A stretch of 64,000 nucleotides of DNA from Diadema setosum. Lineage: Eukaryota; Echinodermata; Echinoidea; Diadematoida; Diadematidae. Positions 26,201 through 38,070 of this stretch are shown here, piece after piece (position 1 is the stretch's first letter; the number at the start of each line of letters is the position of its first letter). Position numbers and translations under genes: made by a program. The stretch spans positions 11,719,912-11,783,911 of the forward strand of contig NC_092705.1 in NCBI RefSeq assembly GCF_964275005.1, given 5' to 3'. The notes under the pieces are model-generated. The model ran no database searches and was not told where the DNA came from. It worked only from the letters and a program-made list of their open reading frames with translations.

Positions 26201-27638
26201 TAGGCCTACCCCCGCTAAATTATATGTGACCCGCTACAACAAAAAGGTCCTAAAGTCGCGCACGGTCGAAGCCGTGAAAATCGAGTTTGAAGTCAGAGCA
26301 TCAAAATTGGTCAAAACTTACGATTTTTTGATTTTAATATATTATTGGAGTCTAACATGTCTTCTATCATCTGTCGAAATTTTGAAGCAAAATGATCAAA
26401 GGAAAGATTAAAAAATAGCATTTTTCTGAGCCATGTTTTTTGGCGTTTCAACGAAGCAGAAACTGGTTCGAAAATTTGGATTGAGCGCCACAGATACGTT
26501 CCGCCCCTAACAACGACCAGAGTGATCTCATTGGTCAGTTTGCTGCTTGCTGCTAACCGAAGCGTGAAGCTCGCACACTGCCCAGTCGACTGGTGCACGT
26601 ACGGGCGGGGTGCGCTATGCTCAGCCGCTTCTCACATCCTGGTCACTGATTGGTTGGTGAGGAGACCGCCGACGCTGATGTGCTTGAATGAACTCTTCGG
26701 GGGTTGCTAGGGCTTACCTTCTATTGTCCAGAGGTCAAAACTGACTTGCGTGTCCCTTGATTGTGATTGCGTCGAAAGGAAGACTTTTAGGGCGCTTTTC
26801 TCGAAACAGTGCTTTTCCAGACGTCTCGACATGCTCTCTTTTAAACATTGATATCTCCGCAGCCGATTATCTTTATAAAATGTGTTATATATCAATTTAA
26901 AGCAGAAAGATTAGGGGATTATATCATGCAATTTTCAAATAATCGACCTCGCCCGACTTTAGGATCATTTTGTTGTAGCGGGTCACATATAGAGTCTAAT
27001 AAAAATTGAAGAAAAAAAGAAGAAATATGATTCAATTTCAGTGGCTTTAGGATTAGGCTTTATTAAGGTTAATTTAGGGTTAGGGGTTTAACTTAATATC
27101 ATATTCATAAGCTAGCTTTTAATTTTAGGGTAACGCGGACCCCGTAGTCCTAGCTAAGTTGCCGCTAAGTTACGTTTTCTAGAACTAACGTTAGAGGAGT
27201 AAATTTAGACCTAGAATCCCTACCGTACCTAGAGAGGGTTCTAGTGCATGATTATAAATTTATATGGAACTCTTTCCAACATCTTCATAAACATATGATA
27301 CACATTGTGAAAGAATTTGGAGGCCCCAAACTAGACTAGAGGCAGATTTATCCGATTTATCAATGTAGCTCTAGCCTAGCGTCTATTGAACGAAGTCGGA
27401 TGCAGGATAAGGCCATTTTCAATGAAGGATGAAGGCTTCTAAGTCACAAACACCAATATGAACACTTGGGACTGTACGAAAACCACCCGTGATAACCACT
27501 AGTTTCTACAAGCCTTCTACTGACAGTCTGGATCTTCTTAATAATATCATTTATATCACAATCATGACGCATTGGCTCACCTTTTCCTTTCGACTTTCCT
27601 CCCTTGGCCGCCCCTCCACCACCTTTATTTTTGGGCAT
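23259..27638 (-). CDS. PIN4: Peptidyl-prolyl cis-trans isomerase NIMA-interacting 4 (parvulin Par14), complete
   Basis: Exons in reading order are 27638-27581, 26130-26063, 24947-24828 and 23417-23259. All introns are GT-AG and the phases agree. The 405-bp coding sequence gives 134 residues; human PIN4 has 131. The first 42 residues are Gly/Lys-rich ([14 protein letters not shown]...), the flexible basic tail that in Par14 binds DNA and pre-ribosomes. Residues 43-134 are the parvulin fold: [17 protein letters not shown], then [20 protein letters not shown], then [13 protein letters not shown] before the stop. The two conserved histidines of the parvulin active site are visible at about residues 45 (RHIL) and 126 (GYHI). 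The known role is proline isomerisation in nucleus, nucleolus and mitochondria, with involvement in rRNA processing. The start is set by homology and by the only in-frame ATG. Introns hold a GTGACCC-type element (intron 1), two MITEs (intron 2), and a SINE and a microsatellite (intron 3). No break or missing key residue was seen. Confidence 0.96.
24081..24335 (+). mobile_element. tRNA-derived SINE, copy A (in PIN4 intron 3)
   Basis: RNA polymerase III boxes are visible: A box TGGTCTAGTGG at 24170-24180 and B box GGTTCGAAATC at 24214-24224. A shared leader (GCTATAAGGATTAGAACCA) precedes them, and the tail shares CATGATT and GGGCAATTTG with copy B at 41249-41498. Antisense to PIN4. It is not a functional tRNA gene. 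Confidence 0.8.
24508..24589. repeat. (TGAA)n microsatellite
   Basis: About twenty uninterrupted GAAT units are followed by A-rich degenerate units, in PIN4 intron 3. It creates a fortuitous minus-strand frame of repeated His-Ser-Phe-Ile. Confidence 0.95.
25116..25310. mobile_element. Tigger-like MITE with TA target duplication
   Basis: TA flanks both sides. The left CAGTGGACTCCTGTTATAAC and right TATAACTGGAGTGCACTG are inverted repeats, and the interior repeats GTTATAAC words. It lies in PIN4 intron 2. Confidence 0.85.
25355..25572. repeat. MITE of the GCAGCATGAAACTTTTGC family
   Basis: It shares GCAGCATGAAACTTTTGCAA and CATTGTGTAGA with 22190-22410, and the right end reads TTTTACAGTA. A T-rich run near 25432-25446 lies at the position where the copy at 42208-43549 carries an insertion. 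It is in PIN4 intron 2. Confidence 0.55.
26226..26986. mobile_element. GTGACCCGCTACAAC-ended element type B, long copy
   Basis: The left GTGACCCGCTACAACAAAAA and right TTTTGTTGTAGCGGGTCAC are inverted repeats of the same family as 8777-9034. The 761-bp unit is in PIN4 intron 1. The interior has CpG-rich sequence around 26480-26700 but no recognisable protein. Confidence 0.8.
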
Positions 27639-28788
27639 TTTGAGGTTTTGCGCGAGAGTCTGTAACGTTAGGCCTACACACTACTTGCTTAATCGATTCT
27701 CCTTGAGCAAAATTTTTGTATGATCGATTTGTATGTCTTCACGATCACAGACGTTATACAGTAATCAAAGGCCCGCGCGGGTCGTGCAATATTTTGGACG
27801 ACTGTGTGCATGTTTGTTTGTTTGTTTGGTTTTTGTTTTGCTTTGTTTTGTTTTTGTTTTTTGTTTTTAATATGGAGGAGTTTGGAATTATATGTTTTAT
27901 GTGACTAAGCAATGATTGCTTGTATCTATAGATACAGGCATCCATGGGCGTAAATCCCGGGGGGGATGGGGGGGATATATCCCCCCCTGAAATGGAGGAG
28001 GGGGGGATGGCCTGTACAATCATCCCCCCTGAATTTTGAGGAAAAAAATGGAGGAAGCAGAAATGTGATTGTATCAATTTTGGCATATTGCATGACGTTT
28101 GTACGCCGGCCTTCAGACAGGTAACAGAGCTGAACAGTATTCTATCTTGTAGGAAAATGTATAATTTTCTCAAGCGCTCGCTCGCTTCGCTCGCTCGCGA
28201 AGAAAGTAAAATCGACATGCACTGTAAGGTGTGGCTCAGACGTTGACATCGTCAAATAGTATAGGCCTACATGTAAACATGCTATGACGCGAGTAACTGG
28301 GGACCATCTGCTAAATATGTACGAAAAGAAAAAATAAACAATAACAAAAACTATATAGCCATAATTGAACCCCCTTCCATTTCCTGAATCATTCCTGAGA
28401 AACGACAGTGACTGATGACTCAGTCAGGATACATCTATGGGCATACCCAGGGAAGATCATTGGCGACGAGTCTATGGGGGGGGGGGGGGGGGGCAAAGGG
28501 GCATTTGCCCCACCCCTACGGAAGTGTTTAAGCAGACAAATCATTTATCCCCCAAGCAATTCCCGAGATGAGGACAAATCTCGAACTTTCTAAATGGAAA
28601 ATTGTCCAAATATCGCCAGAACGTATATGCACCAGATCGTTGCATTGCAATCATAAACATGCAAAAGTTGCGCTATAAAAGGATCCCTTTCGATAAACTT
28701 TGTACACTTTTGACATTGACGTATATTTCCCTAATTTATCAAAGGGTGTGTAGCAGATCTTTCACTTAACAAAAGCACCCTCATTATG
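27639..28788. other. PIN4 upstream region followed by hAT-like end fragments
   Basis: The first 150 bases upstream of the PIN4 ATG (for example GCGCGAGAGTCTGTAACGTT) presumably include its promoter and 5' UTR. No TATA box is obvious. From about 27945 the sequence has ends of the form GGGCGTAAATCCCGGG next to G runs, a GCTCGCTTCGCTCGCTCGC block near 28177-28198, and a second similar start near 28430 with a G run at 28479-28493. These look like fragments of non-autonomous hAT-type elements. Confidence 0.4.
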
Positions 28789-29124
28789 CAGAGGCGTCGA
28801 TGGGGGGGGGGGATGGTTCCCCCATAAAAGTGAGACAAACAAAAGCGAAAAATATAGCTACAAACGGCACTTTTTTGAGTGTAAAATTTAAAAATTTTAA
28901 AGCTCGCTCGCTCCGCTCGCTCGCATTTAACCGCTATATATGCCGTTCTCCTAATGTTGCTGCAACTGACTGACAGCAGTTGCGCCCGGTGCGCCCCCTT
29001 AATTTCCAAAGCGGAAAAAAAAAAAACAGCCACAAACGACAGTTTTGGGGACTGTAAAATGTCAAAATTTTTAAGTTCACTCGCTTCGCTCGCTCGCATT
29101 TAATCATTATGCCATTCTCCTGAT
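28789..29124 (+). repeat. Left remnant of the 170-bp satellite
   Basis: Part of one unit and one complete unit carry TTAATTTCCAAAGCG, GACTGTAAAATGTCAAAA and GCTCGCT-type words in the same orientation as the array at 54351-56083. The last bases CCATTCTCCTGAT continue at 54351 as GATGTTGCTGCC, so the intervening 25.2 kb interrupts one array. Confidence 0.8.
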
Positions 29125-30170
29125 TAGTCCATGGGCCAAGAGCCGAAAAATGGGTTGTTGGTACCACCCGAGGTGGCAAAACCTTTTTGGTGTCATTTTG
29201 TTTGTCCGACATAGATACGCTTATCAAGCTATGATAGCATTTCCAAATGAGTAGCTTAGTCATAATAAATGAATTTTTAACCAATTTGGTCTCGTTTTTA
29301 TATCCCTATACTTCTGAATCGAAACTAACCGCTATACAAATACGAGCACTGCTATGGCACGCCAGAAGGGAATCAAATAATTATGTTCGACACCAACTAA
29401 AAAACCATTTCATCAATTTAAATTTCATTCCACAAAAATATGTTCGATAAAATATATATTTCATAAAATATATATTCAAACAAAATATATATTTGACAAG
29501 AAAATATGAAGGTTTGACCGAAATATATTCGACAAAATATATATTTGACAAAAATATATATGTTTCACCAAAAATATATTTCACAAAAATATATTTGATC
29601 AAAAATATATTTGACACAAACTATGTTTGACCCAAAATATATTTGACAAAAAATATATTTGACCAAAAATCATATTTGACCAAAATATATTCGACAAAAA
29701 ATATATATATTTCACCAAAAATATATTAGACCCAAAATATATTTGACATGGCGTTCTATACTTACGACAAGAAATCATTCGATGAACAAAAAACCATTCG
29801 ATGAACAAAAAATCATTCCATGAAAATAAAAAGTCATTCGATGACAATACAGCGCAGCGCAAGCTTACACTGCACGTGTCGTTGCGTGTACACTGTGGTA
29901 TACACCATCAACTGCAAATTGCTTGCGCATGCACATCCGCGCGCGCTTGCTAGCCCGTATACCGTGCGGTGAGAGCTAGACGCTCGCGTGGTACGCGCGC
30001 TATTATACAAAGCATTTAGCGATTTCGATGTCTGTCTCTTCTGAAAGTGGGAGTAGGAACGATCTCGATGGCGTTATGCAAGAGATTCAGCTCCGCCATT
30101 GCCAGTGAGATGACGAGCGCGAGATCGATCGGGATCAGGTCGCCCGGTCGTGGACATACTTGGAGACTAA
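29125..30170 (+). repeat. Left arm of the giant inverted repeat
   Basis: In order: a unique outer part (ATGATAGCATTTCCAAATGA), an AT-rich minisatellite at about 29440-29750 built on AAAATATATTTGACA units, words of the form CATTCGATGAACAAAAAA, a CpG-rich stretch (29850-30010), then a GC-rich gene-like piece (30030-30165). Every block recurs in reverse complement and reverse order in 52497-54350. Confidence 0.8.
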
Positions 30171-30639
30171 GGGGGTGTTGCAAGAAACTTGCAATTAATT
30201 GCAAGTCCCAAAAATCTATTGCAAATCCTGAAATCCATTGCAAATTTGCAATCAATTGCAAGTTGCAATCAATCCTGTTGCAAGAAAGATGCAATTGATT
30301 GCAAATCGATTGCATCTCTGCAATCAATTGCTAATCAATTGCAACTTTGCAATAGATTCAGGGGTAGTTGCAAATTTTGCAATCGATTTGCAATAGATTA
30401 CAAATGTCATAATTGCGGCTGCTTATATAGATGCTGGGGGAAAAATCTCCAAATTTGATCATTTCATGTAAGAAAAAAGAAGAAAATATTCCGTATAAAT
30501 GACATTTTTATGTAATGTATGATTGTGTAAGATACTTTTTTTTTAACATACACAAAGTGTATAAGGGGTTACTCAGTATACTAGTTTATGAATCAGCATG
30601 TGGTCGGTCGGGCAGTCCGTTGCAAATCTTGCGTCGCGA

Positions 30640-31850
30640 ACTCCATCTACAGTTTTGAAGCAATTTTGATGAAACTTGGGTTACATGATGACATCGAAGT
30701 GAAGATGTGCAAGACGTTTTTTTGTCTTTATCGGAGAAAGCGTTGCCATGGTAACCACAATTTCCCAAAAACCTTGTGGGGTAAAGTACTGCCACAGTAT
30801 TTGAGTAATTCATTTCAAATTTTATGTGTATAATGATCTTTAGGTGTAGTTATGTAAGAAACACTTTGTGTTTGTACCCGACAAGGCGTTGCCATGGTAA
30901 CGGCATATTTTCTTGAAAATCTTGTGGAGTGAACTCCTTCCACAAATTTGAGGCACTTGAACTCAAATTTGGTGTACATAATGACATTGAGGTGTAGATG
31001 TGCAAGACATGTTTTTTGTGTTTGTCGGAGAAAGCGTTGCCATGGTAACCACAAATTTCCCAAAACGTTGTGGAGTGAACTACTTTCACAGTATTTAAGC
31101 AATTTGTTTCAAATTTGGTATGTATAATGATCTATAAGTGTAGTTATGCAGGACACACTTTGTGTTTGTACCTGACAGGGCGTTGCCATGGTAACGGCAA
31201 TTTTTTCTTTGAAAATCATATGGGGTGAAACTATTTCGTGTTTTAAGGCAAAGGAACTCAAATTTGGTGTACATGATGACATTGAGGTGTAGATGTGTAA
31301 GACATGTCTTTTGTGTTTGTCAGAGAAAGCGTTGCCATGGTAACCACAATTTTCCAAAAACCTTGTGAACTACTTTCATAGTATTTAAGCAATTCGTTTC
31401 AAATTTGGTATGTATAATGATCTATAGGTGCAATTATGCAAGACACACTTAATTGTGTTTGTACCCGACAAGGCGTTGCCATGGTAACCGCATGTTTTCT
31501 TGAAAATCTTAAGATTTGAACTTCTTTCACTATTTTGAAGCAACTGAACTCAAATTTGGTGTCCATAATGACATTGAGATGTAGATATGCAAGACATGTT
31601 TTTGTGTGTCTGTCGGGGAAAGCGTTGCCATGGTAACTACCCAAAACATTGCTGAACAAACTATTAGTTTATTTATTTCAAATTCAGTATGTAGGGCGTG
31701 TAATGATCCCAAGGTGTAGTTATGCAAGACACTCTTTGTGTTTGTATGTGACGTGTTGCCATGGTTACTGCATATTTTCTTCAAATCTTTTTCAGTGAAC
31801 TACTTCCACAATTGTGAAGTACCTGTAGTCAAATTCACCAGGTACTCACG
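30640..31850. repeat. Tandem array of about 147-bp units, each with an RFX X-box palindrome
   Basis: GTTGCCATGGTAAC occurs at 30742, 30888, 31036, 31182, 31331, 31475 and 31624, with a one-base variant at 31755. Spacing is 144-149 bases (131 for the last). Two unit types alternate (AGAAAGC before the motif with CCACAA after it; CCGACAAGGC before with CGGCA after it), so the higher-order unit is about 295 bases, four copies. The motif is the classical X-box bound by RFX factors. Binding is inferred. Confidence 0.9.
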
Positions 31851-34800
31851 AGGTACTACACATATGTATACACACACACAGACACACACACACACAAACA
31901 CACATATCAAGGTCAGTGCAAATTTGTGATGGACACATTTAACAAGAGTATAGTTGAAATTCTGTTGTCATGGAAACAGTGCATTTTGACCCTAAACTCA
32001 AGTTTAAAAATGCAGATTTAGATTCACCTGCAGTTTTCAGGAAATTCAGAAGAAATTTTGGCACATGTCAGGATGGTACTTTAAAGGTGCACTTCAAGTA
32101 TTTATTAAAGCAGCTGTAAGCACTAGAATGACATTTTTTTTTTAATGACGTAAAGTATGAATATGGTGCATTACATGATATACACCATACCACACTAAAA
32201 TTAACCTACTGTATATGCTCAATATTCTGCAAGGTATATATCTTCATGAATTTCCCAAGACAGCTGCTACATGTATCCATGAATTTGAAGACACACAAAA
32301 ACTATCAACTCTGACACTGACATTAGGGTGCATCTGCAAACATATATTTCTACATTCAGTACTTTGTACCCCACAATCATGAATTGAACTACTTGCACAA
32401 TTTGTCTCAGTCTAGATAAATACTTGTTAAATATATGGCGCGTACAGTATTGCAAATTAAGCTTGCTCCTCATCTACCCCTCCCCCCCCCCATTTGCCCC
32501 ATATCAGATGATGCTGGGCAATTGATGACAAGACATGATGGAGACAAGAGACACACTGTCTCTCTGAACAAGACAGCATGCACTTCCACAGATATGTAGG
32601 ACCCCTACATTGCACCTCTTTTCTTGTTGCTATCATATTGAAAGAAATGTTCATATTATGAATGATAGTACAGAGAAATGTGCAAAAGAAAAGCGTACTA
32701 CAAGTATGAAAAGGCAGTTAATGAGAATGCACACATTGCTGAGTACAGAAGAGCCAATTACACGTGTACTTAGTATACACTCCTCATTATGAAACACTAG
32801 TTACACCTACAAAATGAGAAGGGGTGAGTAAATCAAAGTCTTACATATTATTATGATATATGTAACATTAAACTAATGGAATAATCACTAGGTTCAATAA
32901 TTCATTACTGCTGATTGTTTGTTTCTTGTATGTTGCTCAATACATAGCTCCCTATTCACTGTGTGATTGACTCCATTAAAACAGTGAACAAAGAGTAATG
33001 TTTTCAATAATCCCTTGCTTGCAATTTTTCTATTTGTTTTTATGTTTTTTTTAATCAATAATCAGATTCATTTATACTTAAAACTGATAAATTAAATGAA
33101 CAGTCTCTGTAACATGCTTAATTGCAAACTGGTTGACAGTCTGCTGGAAACCCTTCAGTCAACTACCTGTAGCTATCCTCATAAATAGGATTACTTCACA
33201 TGCTCTCTTTCAAGGACATGTAGGCCTATCGCTAGATGTGTCAAAGCCTCCACATTGAAATCAGTATTCTATACCTTATGTCTTCTCTGCAGTTCAGCAC
33301 GACTGAACACATACATATGTAGTGTATAACATGAACATCTTCATGATAACATCATGCACTCACATCTGAATCACACCAAGTTTTTCTTCCCATTGCATAA
33401 ACCCTATCTATCCCAGATCATACCATCAACTGAGCTCAAAATTAACCCACATCTATGGCTGAATACTCATGTGTGTGTTCCCCACTGTCATGCACACATG
33501 CATATCTTTTAAGCATGCATGGTCATAGAGGTACTAATTCAGTACTGAATATCAAGACAACCACGCATAAAGTTAGCTTATCTACATGTAACTTATCTGC
33601 ATTTGTATACTTGTGCTGTGATCTACTCATACAAACATGTAACAAACAAACAAGGTAACCAAATGTTACAGATACTTCTGACATGCAGAACTGTTAATTT
33701 TTTTGCCCAAAATGTATGCAAATGCCCCAGAAATGTGTTCAATTATGCTACAATATCACAATGTCAATTGGGAAACAACATATTAACCAAAAAAGATTCA
33801 CCATTGTGTTCACTGTATACATGTAACTTTGTACAACTGATTAGTAATGTAATCTGCAAATTGGCCCACAGCAGTATCTACTGATCTTTTGTGCTAGTGT
33901 GAAACAGACGCAGCTTGTTGGAAAATATGGTTTACTACATATCTCCTAACTACCTTCTAGCCTTCTAGTGGGAACTATCCCAGGACCCATGAATGCAATA
34001 CAAATAAGTGGTTCAATTGCTGAGAAATCAAATTCAGTGCCATCTTGCCACAGCACAGGTTCATCTGCCCCCAGATGGTGCTACACAACTGTAAACAAGA
34101 TCAAGATCATCATAATTTCAACCAGTACTTATTAAAGAACTTTTTTTACCACCAAGAAACATGAAATGTCTCACAATATACCTTGGCAGTTTTGACTTCG
34201 ATGATGTCCTTTAATACAACTGTTTGTTATTTTGAATGTTCCTTATTCTAAAGGTTTGATAGCCTGAAATGGAATGTGGCTGAGACTTAAAGCCTTCACA
34301 GTAACAAACCATATTTTGTGGTTTGAATAACAAAGCAAGGACCAGTGAACTTGGATGCATGTGATGCAGCCGAGATTATTACTACCAATGCACTTGTTGC
34401 AGCTCTGAAACACTGCTTGCTTCGTTTGTCCCTTGTTTTCTAAGAGTGATGACCTCAGCCTGATGAAAAGTGTTTAAAAAATCACTGCCTTGTTTTGTTC
34501 ACACTTTTCCTCATTGTTGACAGCGAGCTGCTCATCCTTTGCAGTGTATACCGTCTCTTGACATCAAGTTTGGCCTGTCTGCCCTCAGCTGCCATTCCCC
34601 TTGATTCACAGAAGTTATACCTATACATGATACAAGAAATATTGAAGAAATAAGAAATGGGAAATAAAAATGGAAACATTGCACTCACAAAGTCATTTTG
34701 TGGACATCCAAAAGGCGTTTTGTGTAAAGGTATGATGGTGCCAACATTTTAATTTGAAAATGAGGGAAATTTCAAACAATCAGTAATATACTGAAGAATT

Positions 34801-35463
34801 CGTATTACATGCAACTTCATGCGCCAAAATAATACAATGTACCTGAGTCATGAAGGCCTGAATACTACTGTCAGGATATGTAGAGCATTTTCAGTTTTCA
34901 GGGGGCTTGAAAAAGAGATTTGAATGTCTAAACTCTTTATTAAACATAATATAAGCCATTGCTGTACAAAACATTCCTTTCATTATGGGTAACTTTGTGT
35001 TATGTAAATTTCAATGCATCATTTTTGCTTATAATTTTGTATGAACTGCTGCAAAGTCTTCTTTACTCATTACTATGCCATGCTGTACATTTTCTTGTTC
35101 AGTAGGATGAAGTCATTGTACAAGTATCCTCAAATGAGACATCACATCAGAATTTATCCTAAAACAATAATGACAGATTCCAACAAATCAATATATTCAC
35201 ATTTCAAGCTGAGAGGTTCTACACATTTCATTCTCTCTCTTAACTGGAAATTATCGGACAATGTACAATGTTCACTTACTGTCTGTGTGCACTGGCTGGA
35301 ATTCTCATGCTGGTGTGAGTCTCGGTCTTGAAGAAACATGGTTTTTCTCCTCTTTTTCTTCCTTTCCCTGCTGATAGAACAGATAGAATTGTCTCATCTT
35401 GCAGAAGTACAAAAGAGCAATGAGAATTTGCAAAATTACAACCAAACAGTGTAGGAACAAAAT
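31850..35463. other. No recognised gene inside the nested element
   Basis: A CA-rich microsatellite lies near 31868-31905 and a C run near 32482-32490. Open frames are short, AT-rich and unsupported by splice sites. One stretch on the minus strand near 34500-34610 is somewhat coding-like but has no identifiable family. Confidence 0.3.
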
Positions 35464-36236
35464 GGGCAATTCCGCAGTTAGGTGGACATGACATGGATAA
35501 AAGAAATGTGCCTCTTTATCTTACCCTTTAATCTAGGTATCAACTAATGCCATGGATGTTCACCAATCATTAGGGTCTTTCAAATTCAGTAGATTTTATT
35601 TTTCGTATTCATTGATTTTGTGAGATCTAAAACCATCATTTAAAATGTACATGTGGGACTGGGGACGCTAAAATTCACTTAAATGCAAATTACAGTGGGT
35701 TCCTTTGAAATTTTTCCTCAAAGTTTTGCTAAAGGGTAAAAGATGAATACATTTAAATACTCCAGAAGTCATGTGACATTTTGTCAATTACAAAAGGGTG
35801 AAATGACCTGCGGAATTACTCCGGACAAATGTAACGTTACTAACCGTAACGTTACTAACCATGCTTTTGGGTTCTAGCTAAAAATTTAGTGGTCGAACTG
35901 CTAAGAAAATTTGCATGAACATTTGTCATGATGCAATAATTGAAATTAATGCATCACTTTGTTTGAAGTAACTTGAATTTTTGCACACTTTTTGTTACAA
36001 GACATTGATTTTTTTGTCATGTCCTTTTTTCGTAACGTTACTAACCAGCCCTTTAAGTTGCTATAGCAATTCTAATATTTCTTGGATTGTGTTCATTCTT
36101 TTCTGTATCATAAACCTGGGAAGGATGAACATGTTTTTGACATAATTTTGACTTGAAGTGAATAAATGGTAATTTAGTGGTAAAAACAAATATCTAAATT
36201 TGTTCAAATGTAACGTTACTAACCGCGGAATTGCCC
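35464..36236. mobile_element. MITE with GGGCAATTCCGC ends and TAACGTTA palindromes
   Basis: The left GGGCAATTCCGCAGTTAG pairs with the right CTAACCGCGGAATTGCCC. AAAT flanks both sides. GTAACGTTACTAACC occurs four times (two near 35830-35860, one near 36033, one at the right end). It is non-coding. Confidence 0.8.
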
Positions 36237-36350
36237 AAATGGACATTGATGTTTAGAAGCAGGCACTTTTTTCTTGATATTACAATAATGTTGGAACACT
36301 CTTTGAACTGCTTTCATATCCTCCCCTCTGTAACAAATTAACCCTCTATA

Positions 36351-36517
36351 CAGTCATTCACCTTGCATATTAAAGTCAAATAATCACCAAAGTCTACAGT
36401 CTTTTCACATCCTCTTCTCTTTATATTCTATTAATTTTAATCTTCATAAGTCAAAATTTCTTGAGGCAGAATCTATTTCTTTAGTCCAAATCAAATCGAC
36501 TTAGGCACAGTTGACTG
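36351..36517. mobile_element. Tigger-like MITE, CAGTC family, diverged copy
   Basis: It starts TA-CAGTCATTCACCTTGC and ends CAGTTGACTG. The interior matches 51591-51774 closely (GTCAAATAATCACC, TCCTCTTCTCTTTATA, TCTATTAATTTTAATC). Confidence 0.75.
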
Positions 36518-37689
36518 TTGACTGCCCATCAATCCATTACCCCCACTCATATTCATATGCAGACATGTACAATATTTTTAGTGCTGTACCGTTATACAAT
36601 GTACATTGCAAATCACACATCCATTAGGCTCTCATGTGTCCTGCCTATTGCAAGCACTCTCAACTATGTTTCCTCATCTCCCAAATCCGGAGGTCACTGT
36701 GACATGGTGCTTGGGTAGGCCTATGGGGTTACATACAACTACACTATAGGGTGGCACACACCTTGTAAGTAGTAGAGTACGGTACTATGCAAATTTTGGT
36801 ATCTAATTGGTAAGTGTCCATAAATACCATTTGTTTAAATGCATTCTAACAAGGCCTATTTGTTCTTTCCACAAACAAAAAGAGCATAAAGAATTGTTGT
36901 ACTCATAGTTATGACTCCATCAAGTGAATCACTTGAATTCCAGGCCTGGGTAGCTTTCATAAGTGTACCCCTTCAACCACTGGCACTTGTTTTCAACAAA
37001 AGCACTGACACATGTAAATATTTCTGCTTGGATATCCTACAGTCAGTTTGCTCATCTTATCCGTACGCTTCTTGTTTGAAATTTCAGCCTTGGTGATTAT
37101 AGACCTATATTTACACACTGTATTACAAAACTTAAAGTTTTACTGGCACTGTTTGCAATGGTTTGATACACTACAGTACAGTACTCTCATTGCAACTCTG
37201 ATTACTTGTAGGTACTTGCCATATAGAAATGGTTCAATTTCTCTTCCCCCCCCCCCCAAACAGTAGCCCAACCAGATGCGGTGCCAAGTACAGCGACTGG
37301 GGCCCTGGGCTGTGTATAGTTACCCAAACAGATGCACTTGGCCCTTGTTCGTTTTAAATCCTAGCTTTTTATTGATCCAGCTAGTCAACACTAAATTGCA
37401 AGATTTCAATTGATCCATCCAAATTCCAGAACAGAACAACCTACAAAAGCAAGGTCTATTCCACCCAAAGAGGTTCTCCAACCTCTTTGATTCCACCTCC
37501 CTGCTCAAAGAAGGTTTTAGACTAACCCCGGGGCGCTGTAGGCCCACACCAATATCAATAACGACATGTCTGTGTAGGGGTCGCTGATACGGTTGATTAG
37601 TTCAAACCGTTGGACTAAAATAGTGAAATCGTGGAGCACGTACCCTTGGGCCAACTCTTAACTTTCTTTAAGACCTGCAAAAGTAGAAC

Positions 37690-38070
37690 TTCTACTAGGC
37701 CTAGAACCTCTAGGCCCTACCTAGATGTAAACCCCTAGCTAGGTCTAGAAACTAGCCCAAATTACAAATAGGCCTACAGACTATTTTATATACTAATAAA
37801 GGCCTAACACAGGCCTAGACCACAGAGTCTAATCGAGTGATTAGGCCTAGGCCTATCAAAAATAAATTTACACATCAATTAAAAAATTCAGCAAGCTTTC
37901 GCGTCACATGGACAGTATCACTGCAAAATAACTAGCCCACATGTACAGGAGGGGAATGAGGCCAAGGGGGTAGGCCTAGGCTATGTAAAATCTAGATGGT
38001 TCTAGACTAGAGTATAGACTGTAGGCTACGTACAAGTACATTGTGTAAGGCGTAGCGTAGGCCTAGCACC
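37690..38070. repeat. Cluster of TAGGCCTA / CTAG words
   Basis: AGGCCTA and its variants recur many times (for example GATTAGGCCTAGGCCTATC), with CTAGA and CTAGC words. There is no coding frame. Origin unknown. Confidence 0.5.
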
